From contig CAMNQN010000172.1 of assembly GCA_946549155.1 (NCBI GenBank), positions 1-7,269 of the forward strand: a DNA stretch of 7,269 nucleotides, in the 5' to 3' direction. A program made the translations under genes and the position numbers. The stretch comes from an uncultured Lachnospiraceae bacterium (GTDB taxonomy: Bacteria; Bacillota; Clostridia; Lachnospirales; Lachnospiraceae). Each line of letters starts with the position of its first letter. Position 1 is the stretch's first letter. Positions 1 through 5,840 of the stretch are shown here, one piece after another. The notes under the pieces are model-generated. The model made no database searches and was not told the DNA's origin. It saw only the letters and a list, made by a program, of their open reading frames with translations.

Positions 1-30
1 AAATCGCATCTGTTAAAGGTGGCGTTTCAC

Positions 31-71
31 AAGGACCATTTTTACTTTTCTTGGTCAATCTTTTTTTTTTT
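31..71 (+). terminator. Possible weak intrinsic terminator of an upstream plus-strand gene
   Basis: GACCA at 34-38 can pair with TGGTC at 52-56 around a T-rich 13-base loop. AAG at 31-33 can extend the stem with CTT at 60-62 if three bases bulge out. A run of eleven T follows at 61-71. The stem is short and the loop large, so this may be no more than a T-rich spacer. No gene end is visible before it inside the window. Confidence 0.25.
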
Positions 72-95
72 ACAATTTTTTTTGTCCTATGGAGC

Positions 96-132
96 CCCGA
101 CTCATCCTGCGTCCTGATAATTAATTAAACAC
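96..132 (-). repeat. Left copy of a 37-bp imperfect inverted repeat
   Basis: Read on the minus strand, this stretch matches 7206-7242 on the plus strand at 31 of 37 positions, counted by eye without gaps. The longest exact block is the 12-mer CAGGACGCAGGA, flanked by TAATTA, GTGTTT, GAG and CGGG blocks. Both copies are outside genes. This one lies 49 bp upstream of the -35 box of the mgtE promoter. I do not recognise it as a named element; it could be a regulatory site, a dispersed intergenic repeat, or the remains of a mobile element end. Confidence 0.6.
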
Positions 133-165
133 CCCTGAACGGCACCAGCAGGGCGGGGTTTTTTT
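131..165 (+). terminator. GC-rich hairpin with T7 tract, likely intrinsic terminator
   Basis: ACCCC at 131-135 can pair with GGGGT at 155-159, and TG at 136-137 with CA at 149-150. Alternatively CCCTG at 133-137 pairs with CAGGG at 149-153. Seven T follow directly at 159-165. It sits just upstream of the mgtE promoter, so it probably ends transcription from an upstream gene and insulates mgtE. It could act as an attenuator only if a promoter exists further upstream. GCACC at 142-146 can also pair with GGTGC at 170-174, which would compete with the terminator. Confidence 0.45.
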
Positions 166-181
166 GACGGGTGCAAACAGG

Positions 182-210
182 TTGACGCGGGGGTGGGAAG
201 AGTATAAAAT
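182..210 (+). promoter_or_regulatory. SigA-type promoter for mgtE
   Basis: TTGACG at 182-187 serves as the -35 box and TAAAAT at 205-210 as the -10 box, with a 17-base spacer. Start of transcription would fall near 217, giving a leader of about 77 bases. That is too short for the roughly 160-base M-box magnesium riboswitch that precedes many Firmicute magnesium transporter genes, and I see no such fold here. Confidence 0.6.
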
Positions 211-293
211 AGTGGAAGAGCAAATGCGGCAGAGATGCAGATTCTGAAAATGCAGCTGCGGCCTGCCTAAAAAGAGAATGAGGGGGGACAGTT

Positions 294-1649
294 ATGGCTT
301 TGACGGATATGGAAATGGAGCGGCTGACTGACCTTGCGGAAAAGAAACAGTTTAGGAAATTGAAAGAGATTCTCTGCGATATGAATGAGGTGGATATTGC
401 GGAAGTGCTGGCGGAGCTGTCGACGGAGCAGGCTCTGGTGACCTTCCGGCTGCTGCCCAAGGATTTGGCCACGGAGGTGTTCTCCAGCATGGAGGTGGAG
501 GAGCAGCAGGACATTATCACCAGTATGGATGACCGGGAACTGCATCAGATCATCGAGGACCTGGCCATTGATGACGCAGTGGATCTGGTGGAGGAGCTGC
601 CGGCCACGGTGGTAAAGCGTATTCTGAAAAACGCCGCATCCGGCACCAGGCAGCTTATCAATCAATACCTGCAGTATCCGGAAAACAGCGCCGGTTCCAT
701 TATGACGGCGGAGTATGTGGCGCTGCGCCCGGCCATGACGGTGGAGGAGGCCTTTTATTATATCCGGAAAAACGGAGTGGATAAGGAAACGATTTATACC
801 TGCTATGTGATCAATCCCCAGCGGAAGCTGGAGGGTGTGGTGACGCTGAAGGATCTTCTTATGAGCGCCTATGAGACCCGGGTGGAGGACATCATGGATG
901 ATAATGTGATGTCGGCCCTGACCACGGACGATCAGGAGGAGGTGGCGGCCACCTTCCGAAAATATGATCTGCTGGCGCTGCCGGTGGTGGATAAGGAAAA
1001 ACGTCTGGTGGGTATTGTGACGGTTGACGATATTGTGGACGTTATGGAGGAGGAGGCTACGGAGGACTTCCAGAAGATGGCGGCCATGTCCCCCAGTGAA
1101 AAATCCTACCTAAAGACCAGCGTTTTCACCCTGGCGAAAAACCGTATCGTATGGTTATTGGTACTGATGATCAGCAGTACCATCAGCGGCCTGATCCTTT
1201 CCAATTATGAAAAGGCTTTTGCTTCGGTCCCCATGCTGGTGAGCTTTATCCCTTCAATTATGAATACGGGCGGTAATTCCGGCAGCCAGGCCAGCACGCT
1301 GATTATCCGCGGTATGGCCACGGGGGAGATCGAGCTGAAGGATGTGATAAAGGCAATCTGGAAGGAGATCCGGGTGGGCCTGATCTGCGGAACTATTCTG
1401 GCAATAGTGAATTTTGGGCGGCTGTATTTCATGTATCCGGACAGCCTGATGATCAGTGTGGTGGTGGTAACCAGTATGTTTCTGGCGGTGGTGCTGGGGA
1501 AAGTGCTGGGAGTGATCCTGCCCATGGCGGCCAAGGCACTGAAGCTGGATCCGGCGCTGATGGCAGCTCCGCTGCTGACTACGATATTGGATTCGCTGTC
1601 CATGGTGATCTATTTCAGTTTAGCCACGTGGCTGCTGAGCGTGGGATAG
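294..1649 (+). CDS. mgtE: Magnesium transporter MgtE
   Basis: This encodes a 451-residue MgtE-type magnesium channel/transporter of the cytoplasmic membrane, the usual length for the family. An acidic helical N domain covers about residues 1-130 and is followed by a tandem CBS pair at about 135-255, which together sense cytosolic Mg2+ in characterised MgtE proteins. A plug helix leads to five predicted membrane segments at about 285-303, 311-335, 358-378, 384-410 and 422-448. The family signature is visible around residues 320-332 (IPSIMNTGGNSGSQ), and Asp433 in TTILDSLSM matches the pore aspartate of the last helix. The start is supported by AGGGGGG at 281-287, six bases before the ATG. The gene has its own promoter and sits 141 bp before the next gene, so it is probably monocistronic. 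Nothing looks truncated. Transport of other divalent ions such as Co2+ cannot be excluded. Confidence 0.95.
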   Translation: MALTDMEMERLTDLAEKKQFRKLKEILCDMNEVDIAEVLAELSTEQALVTFRLLPKDLATEVFSSMEVEEQQDIITSMDDRELHQIIEDLAIDDAVDLVEELPATVVKRILKNAASGTRQLINQYLQYPENSAGSIMTAEYVALRPAMTVEEAFYYIRKNGVDKETIYTCYVINPQRKLEGVVTLKDLLMSAYETRVEDIMDDNVMSALTTDDQEEVAATFRKYDLLALPVVDKEKRLVGIVTVDDIVDVMEEEATEDFQKMAAMSPSEKSYLKTSVFTLAKNRIVWLLVLMISSTISGLILSNYEKAFASVPMLVSFIPSIMNTGGNSGSQASTLIIRGMATGEIELKDVIKAIWKEIRVGLICGTILAIVNFGRLYFMYPDSLMISVVVVTSMFLAVVLGKVLGVILPMAAKALKLDPALMAAPLLTTILDSLSMVIYFSLATWLLSVG

Positions 1650-1671
1650 CGGGAGCAGGGAGGCAGGAAAG

Positions 1672-1703
1672 CCAGGAAAACGCTGATTAAAGCGTTTACC
1701 TGG
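1672..1703 (+). promoter_or_regulatory. Near-perfect dyad (hairpin) overlapping a cre-like site
   Basis: CCAGG at 1672-1676 pairs with CCTGG at 1699-1703, and AAACGCT at 1678-1684 with AGCGTTT at 1691-1697. A single A-A mismatch separates the two blocks and the loop is GATTAA. That gives 12 paired positions. No T run follows, so it is not a standard intrinsic terminator. The right half, TTAAAGCGTTTACC at 1687-1700, matches the Bacillus catabolite-responsive consensus TGWAANCGNTNWCA at 9 of 11 defined positions. It could be a CcpA or other LacI-family operator, or an RNA hairpin between mgtE and the oxidase gene. Confidence 0.45.
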
Positions 1704-1790
1704 AGTGCGGGAGCATCCCAGCGGGACGAGGGATAGAAAGAAAAGCGGTGTGAACAGAGCATGGCTATAGAATAAAAAGGAGAGAACAGG

Positions 1791-2813
1791 ATGAATTATC
1801 GGGAAGTAGTGGAGGCGGCCCGCCCCAGACTGGGCAAATACTGTAAGGGCTGTTATGTATGTAATGGAAAGGCCTGCGGGAATACGATACCGGGGCCGGG
1901 AGCCAAGGGCGTGGGAGATACCGCCATCCGGAATTATGAGAAATGGCAGGAGGTGCGGGTAAACATGGACTGCCTGGTGGAGGGCGGGGAAGCGGACACC
2001 TCCCTGGAATTATTCGGACACACCTATCAGTATCCGTTTTTTGCGGGGCCCGTGGGTTCCGTGCAGATGCATTACGGGGCGGATTATACCGATATGACCT
2101 ACAATGATGTGATGGTGCGTGCCTGTGCGGACAATGGAATTATGGCCTTTACCGGGGACGGGGTAAATCCGGAGCAGACGATTGCCGCAGCAAAAGCCAT
2201 CAGAAAAAGCGGCGGCATCGGCATTCCGGTGATCAAACCCTGGAATAAAGAGGTTGTCCATGAGAAAATGGCACTGGTAAAGGCGGCGGGAGCTTCGGCG
2301 GTGGCCATGGACGTGGATGCGGCGGGCCTGCCCTTCCTGAAAAATATGACGCCTCCGGCGGGAGCCAAGAGCGTGGAGGAGATGAAGGAGATCATTTCCG
2401 ATGCGGGCCTGCCCTTTATCATCAAGGGTGTGATGACGGAGCGGGGAGCCAGAAAGGCCATGGAAGCGGGCGCAGCGGCCATTGTGGTCAGCAATCACGG
2501 CGGGCGTGTGCTGGACGGCTGCCCCTCCACAGCGGAGGTACTGCCCGGAATCGCCCGGACCGTAAGGGCTGAGAGCGGGATGAAGATCCTGGTGGACGGC
2601 GGTATCCGCAGCGGCCTGGATGTATTCCGGGCGCTGGCTCTGGGCGCGGACGGCGTGCTGATCTGCCGCCCCTTCGTGACGGCTATATACGGAGGCGGAG
2701 CAGAAGGCATCGCGGCCTACATCCAGAAGATCGGCGGAGAGCTGAAGGACGTGATGGAGATGTGCGGTGCCAGAAGCCTGGATCAGATCGGGGAGGATAT
2801 GATTTGGAAATAA
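1791..2813 (+). CDS. FMN-dependent alpha-hydroxy-acid oxidizing protein with N-terminal Cys cluster
   Basis: This is a 340-residue TIM-barrel flavoenzyme of the glycolate oxidase / L-lactate dehydrogenase (LldD) / lactate oxidase family, expected to oxidise a 2-hydroxy acid to a 2-oxo acid in the cytoplasm. FMN and catalytic signatures are seen in order: Lys212 (IKGV), SNHGGR at 234-239 with the proton-accepting His236 and carboxylate-binding Arg239, DGGIRSG at 269-275, and GADGVLICRP at 285-294. The N-terminus is unusual: Cys18, Cys21, Cys24 and Cys29 form C-x2-C-x2-C-x4-C where glycolate oxidases carry a substrate-binding tyrosine. The segment matching the QLYVYKD region of spinach glycolate oxidase reads IPVIKPWN, so the second active-site tyrosine is also absent. 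The protein is shorter than classical members (about 350-380). AGGAG at 1778-1782 supports the start. The 3' end overlaps the PAP2 gene. Lactate is a reasonable guess as substrate but is not proven by the residues. Confidence 0.85.
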   Translation: MNYREVVEAARPRLGKYCKGCYVCNGKACGNTIPGPGAKGVGDTAIRNYEKWQEVRVNMDCLVEGGEADTSLELFGHTYQYPFFAGPVGSVQMHYGADYTDMTYNDVMVRACADNGIMAFTGDGVNPEQTIAAAKAIRKSGGIGIPVIKPWNKEVVHEKMALVKAAGASAVAMDVDAAGLPFLKNMTPPAGAKSVEEMKEIISDAGLPFIIKGVMTERGARKAMEAGAAAIVVSNHGGRVLDGCPSTAEVLPGIARTVRAESGMKILVDGGIRSGLDVFRALALGADGVLICRPFVTAIYGGGAEGIAAYIQKIGGELKDVMEMCGARSLDQIGEDMIWK

Positions 2814-3334
2814 TTCAGCAGTTGGATGTATCGATTTTATTGTGGATACAGGAAAATCTGAGAGTGGATGCTCTGACGCCCTTCTGGAAGGCGATTACTA
2901 TGCTGGGGAACGGGGGATGGTTTTGGATTGCGCTGGGACTGGGGCTTTTCTGTTTTAAAAGGACGCGAAAGACGGGGATTGCAGTGCTGGCAGCCCTGGT
3001 GATCGGCGGACTGATTACCAATGTGGCGCTGAAAAATCTGGTGGCCAGAATCAGGCCCTATGATTATACGGCGGCCATCCGGTCTCTGCTTCCGCCTCAG
3101 TCTGATTATTCGTTCCCCTCCGGGCATACCTGCGCCTCCTTTGCGGCGGCCTTTGTCTGCCTGCGGCGTCTGCCCCGGAACTGGGGGGCGGGGGCGATGG
3201 TGCTGGCCGGGCTGATTGCCTTCTCCAGGCTGTATCTGGGGGTTCATTTTCCCACGGATATCCTGGGCGGGCTGGTGATCGGGCTGGCAGCAGGCTGGCT
3301 GGCCTGTCGTCTGCAATCTATTAAAAATAAATAA
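2804..3334 (+). CDS. PAP2-family membrane phosphatase (TTG start)
   Basis: This encodes a membrane lipid phosphatase of the PAP2 superfamily, which removes phosphate from phosphatidate, phosphatidylglycerophosphate or undecaprenyl diphosphate. From the TTG at 2804 the protein has 176 residues. All three family motifs are intact: K77-x6-R84-P85, PSGH at 105-108, and S141-R142-x5-H148-x3-D152, with His108 and His148 as the predicted nucleophile and acid/base pair. Hydrophobic segments lie at about 36-50, 57-80, 106-120, 127-145 and 153-170. The frame stays open back to a GTG at 2762, but those 14 extra residues are polar and lack a ribosome site. GGGGAGG at 2790-2796 sits seven bases before the TTG, and the N-terminus then reads MEIIQQLDVSILLWIQ, as is usual for this group. 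The gene overlaps the oxidase stop by 10 bases, which suggests translational coupling. The substrate cannot be told; the lipid kinase gene next door favours phospholipid turnover. Confidence 0.88.
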   Translation: MEIIQQLDVSILLWIQENLRVDALTPFWKAITMLGNGGWFWIALGLGLFCFKRTRKTGIAVLAALVIGGLITNVALKNLVARIRPYDYTAAIRSLLPPQSDYSFPSGHTCASFAAAFVCLRRLPRNWGAGAMVLAGLIAFSRLYLGVHFPTDILGGLVIGLAAGWLACRLQSIKNK

Positions 3335-3351
3335 AGAAACCCGTTCTCTTC

Positions 3352-3380
3352 TTGTCTTGTCCGGGGCATAGTGGTAAAAT
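3352..3380 (+). promoter_or_regulatory. Extended -10 promoter for the lipid kinase gene
   Basis: TTGTCT at 3352-3357 and TAAAAT at 3375-3380 are separated by 17 bases. TGG directly precedes the -10 box, which makes an extended -10 promoter. Transcription would start near 3387, 57 bases before the kinase ATG. No clear terminator follows the PAP2 gene, so read-through from upstream may add to expression. Confidence 0.55.
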
Positions 3381-3443
3381 GTGTTAGATCATGGACAGCG
3401 GAAAATGTAAGCTGTTTAAAATAAACTTTCGGGGTAAGGGAAT

Positions 3444-4406
3444 ATGAAAAAATTGCTGTTTATTTATAATCCAAGAGCCGGAAAAAGTGCCATCAGGGGG
3501 AATCTTTCCGTTATTTTGGAGGAATTGCAGAACCTGGACTGTGAGATGGTGGTTTATCCCACCAGGGGAGCCCGGGACGCGATTGATTTTGTGGAGAAGG
3601 AAGGTCACCGATTTGACCTGCTTGTCTGCTGCGGAGGCGACGGTACGCTGGATGAAGTGGTGACCGGGATGCAGAAGGCAGAGCTGAGCATTCCGCTGGG
3701 CTATATTCCGGCGGGAAGTACCAATGATTTTGCCTATAGTCTGAAAATACCGAAGACCATGCGCATGGCAGCCCGGGCTATTGTGGAGGGAACTGTATTT
3801 CCCTGCGATGTGGGAAAATTAAACGACGATTATTTTGTCTATGTGGCCGCTTTCGGCGTGTTCACCGATGTATCCTATAAAACCAGCCAGGAGTGGAAAA
3901 ATGCGCTGGGACATTTGGCCTACCTGCTGGAGGGCGCCCGCAGCCTTTCCAATGTAAAGAGCTGGCAGATGAGCTTTGAGAGCGAAGAGTGTTCCGGTGA
4001 GGGAAAATTTCTGTACGGTATGATAACCAATTCGGATTCCGTTGGGGGCCTGAAGGGTATCACGGGAAGAGATGTGACCTTAAATGACGGTGTATTTGAG
4101 GTCACGCTGATCCGGGACCCGGGAGCCAATATCATTGAGTGGCCCCTGATGATCAACGCACTGCTTCAGGGGGAAAAGCATAGCCACATTATCTCTTTTA
4201 AAACCGGCCGGGTGAAATTCATCTCCGAGGAGGAGGTGCCCTGGACCAGGGATGGGGAGTACGGCGGAACCCATCGGGAACTTATTATAGAAAATATTCC
4301 GCATGCGCTCCCCATCCTGCTCTCCGAACATCCGGAAAACCTGTCTGTCCTTCCGGAGGAGGGAGCAGAACCGGTGCAGGAAAAAGATTTGGAGAAGGAA
4401 GACTAA
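3444..4406 (+). CDS. Diacylglycerol kinase family lipid kinase (YegS/DgkB-like)
   Basis: This encodes a 320-residue soluble or peripheral lipid kinase of the DAGK catalytic-domain family, which phosphorylates diacylglycerol or a related lipid with ATP. The nucleotide-binding domain begins with FIYNPRAGK (6-14) and contains GGDGT at 64-68 and PAGSTNDFA at 89-97, all family hallmarks. The second beta-rich domain carries LNDGVFEV at 213-220 and RDGE at 269-272, matching the Mg-binding and catalytic acidic sites of DgkB-type enzymes. The last 25 or so residues form an acidic, probably disordered tail (PEEGAEPVQEKDLEKED). The start is the first ATG, with GGGG at 3431-3434 nine bases upstream and AAGGG closer still. 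The gene has a promoter of its own, follows PAP2 after 109 bp, and faces the aldehyde dehydrogenase tail to tail. A DgkB role (recycling diacylglycerol from lipoteichoic acid synthesis) is possible; other substrates such as sphingoid bases or undecaprenol cannot be excluded. Confidence 0.9.
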   Translation: MKKLLFIYNPRAGKSAIRGNLSVILEELQNLDCEMVVYPTRGARDAIDFVEKEGHRFDLLVCCGGDGTLDEVVTGMQKAELSIPLGYIPAGSTNDFAYSLKIPKTMRMAARAIVEGTVFPCDVGKLNDDYFVYVAAFGVFTDVSYKTSQEWKNALGHLAYLLEGARSLSNVKSWQMSFESEECSGEGKFLYGMITNSDSVGGLKGITGRDVTLNDGVFEVTLIRDPGANIIEWPLMINALLQGEKHSHIISFKTGRVKFISEEEVPWTRDGEYGGTHRELIIENIPHALPILLSEHPENLSVLPEEGAEPVQEKDLEKED

Positions 4407-4420
4407 GAAAGAAGAGAAAG

Positions 4421-4434
4421 AGGCAGCTGCGCCT
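4421..4434. terminator. Short hairpin at the convergent gene junction, weak terminator at best
   Basis: AGGC at 4421-4424 pairs with GCCT at 4431-4434 around AGCTGC, in the 26-bp gap between two converging genes and touching the aldehyde dehydrogenase stop codon. On the minus strand it is followed by a pyrimidine-rich stretch with broken T runs; on the plus strand there is no T run. Four base pairs make this a weak candidate, and the two messages may overlap at their 3' ends. Confidence 0.2.
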
Positions 4435-5812
4435 ATTTCAAAAACTTTCGTACCAGTCTTTCATAGATCTTTCGGTAAGGCTGATAGCGCATGGGTAGGT
4501 CCAGAAACGTTTTCTTATCTACAATACTCTTATAATGTGTAAAGGTATCAAAACCGGTTTTTCCGTGGTAAGCGCCCATGCCGCTTTCCCCTACGCCGCC
4601 AAATCCCATGCGGCTGGTGGCCAGATGGATAATGGTATCGTTGATGCAGCCTCCGCCATAGCGGCAGCGGCTGGTGACGTACCGGACCGCTTCCTGATTG
4701 GAGGAAAACAGGTACAGGGCCAGCGGGCGGGGGCGTTTTTCAATTTCCGTCACGGCCTCCTCCAGGCTGCGGTAGGTGAGGATGGGCAGAACGGGGCCGA
4801 AAATCTCCTGCTGCATCACCGGGTCGTCCCAGGAGACGGCGGTCATCACCGTAGGCTCGATTTTCAGCGCTGTCTCATCTGTGCCTCCTCCGCAGAGCAC
4901 TTTGGAGGTCTCGATCAGTCCCCGGATCCGGTCAAAATGCTTCCGATTGATGATTTTACCGTAATTCTTATTTTTCAGGGGCTGAGGGCCAAATTGCTTT
5001 CTGATCTGCTTTTGAAGCTGTGCCTCCAGTTCCTCTTTGATCAGTTCGTCACAGAGAATATAGTCCGGAGCCACACAGGTCTGTCCGCAGTTCAAAAATT
5101 TTCCAAAGACAATCCGCCGGGCTGCCAGCTTTATATTGGCAGATTTATCCACGATGCAGGGGCTTTTTCCGCCCAGCTCCAGCGTCACCGGAGTGAGATG
5201 CTCAGCCGCCTGGCGGAGTACCTCCCTGCCCACAGCCTGGCTGCCGGTGAAAAATATATAGTCAAATTTCTGTCGGAGCAGATATTGATTTTCCTCCCGG
5301 CCTCCCAGAATGACAGCCACATATTCCGGATCAAAGCACTGGGAGAGCAGCTTTTTGATGACAGCGCTGACGGCGGGAGAGTAGGCGCTGGGCTTGACCA
5401 GAGCCGTATTTCCGGCGGCAATGGCGTCTGCCAGGGGTTCCAGTGTCAGCATAAAGGGGTAGTTCCAGGGGCTCATGATCAGCACCGTCCCGTAGGGCGT
5501 CGGCTTTTTATAGCTTCTGGATACGTACTGGGCCAGCGGGGTGGGCACCCGGTGCTCCTTGGCGTAGGAGGGCAGATGCTGAATCAGAAAGGACAGCTCG
5601 CTTAACACCATGCCGGTCTCGCACATATAGCTTTCCATCCTGCTTTTGCCCAAATCCCTGTAAAGCGCCTCCTGAATCAGCGCTTCTTCTTTCTGAACGG
5701 CGTTTTTCAGCTTTTTCAGCGCCTGAATCCGTGCCTCCACGGGGAGGGTGGCTCCGGTGGTGAAAAACTGCCGCTGTTTGGCGATAATTTCCTGAATTTC
5801 CGGTTCGGTCAT
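4433..5812 (-). CDS. Class 3 aldehyde dehydrogenase (ALDH3/YwdH-like)
   Basis: This encodes a 459-residue NAD(P)-dependent aldehyde dehydrogenase that oxidises aldehydes to carboxylic acids. Family motifs appear in order: PWNYPF at 115-120 (Asn117 in the oxyanion hole), FFTGS at 187-191 in the coenzyme site, ELGGKSP at 212-218 with general base Glu212, the catalytic thiol Cys246 in NCGQTCVAPD, and EIFGPVLPI at 336-344. The lack of the N-terminal extension of classical 500-residue enzymes and the GQTCVAPDYIL context place it in the ALDH3 group, known for medium- and long-chain or aromatic aldehydes. The C-terminus (LPMRYQPYRKIYERLVRKF) is basic and amphipathic, the part that gates substrate or docks to membranes in ALDH3 proteins. 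AGGAGG at 5821-5826, eight bases before the ATG, fixes the start. It lies 28 bp after the alcohol dehydrogenase and is almost certainly co-transcribed with it. A long antisense reading frame over it is an artefact. Confidence 0.93.
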   Translation of the reverse strand: MTEPEIQEIIAKQRQFFTTGATLPVEARIQALKKLKNAVQKEEALIQEALYRDLGKSRMESYMCETGMVLSELSFLIQHLPSYAKEHRVPTPLAQYVSRSYKKPTPYGTVLIMSPWNYPFMLTLEPLADAIAAGNTALVKPSAYSPAVSAVIKKLLSQCFDPEYVAVILGGREENQYLLRQKFDYIFFTGSQAVGREVLRQAAEHLTPVTLELGGKSPCIVDKSANIKLAARRIVFGKFLNCGQTCVAPDYILCDELIKEELEAQLQKQIRKQFGPQPLKNKNYGKIINRKHFDRIRGLIETSKVLCGGGTDETALKIEPTVMTAVSWDDPVMQQEIFGPVLPILTYRSLEEAVTEIEKRPRPLALYLFSSNQEAVRYVTSRCRYGGGCINDTIIHLATSRMGFGGVGESGMGAYHGKTGFDTFTHYKSIVDKKTFLDLPMRYQPYRKIYERLVRKFLK

Positions 5813-5840
5813 GATATTCTCCTCCTAATAATCTGTAGAA

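Noticed and set aside
125..520. 131-residue minus-strand frame running into the mgtE 5' region
   Set aside because: It overlaps the mgtE start and promoter, is serine-rich without domain features, and has no convincing ribosome site.
1709..1726. Alternating GGGA / TCCC / GGGA segments as an RNA switch
   Set aside because: Stems of four bases in a purine-rich spacer; too weak to support a structured RNA.
1766..1773. TATAGAAT as a -10 box for the hydroxy-acid oxidase gene
   Set aside because: No acceptable -35 box lies at the right distance and the TG element is misplaced; read-through from mgtE or an unseen promoter is as likely.
4535..5605. 356-residue plus-strand reading frame
   Set aside because: It lies wholly antisense to the aldehyde dehydrogenase, whose motifs are all intact. 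Its translation is low in recognisable motifs, and such frames are common opposite GC-rich third codon positions.
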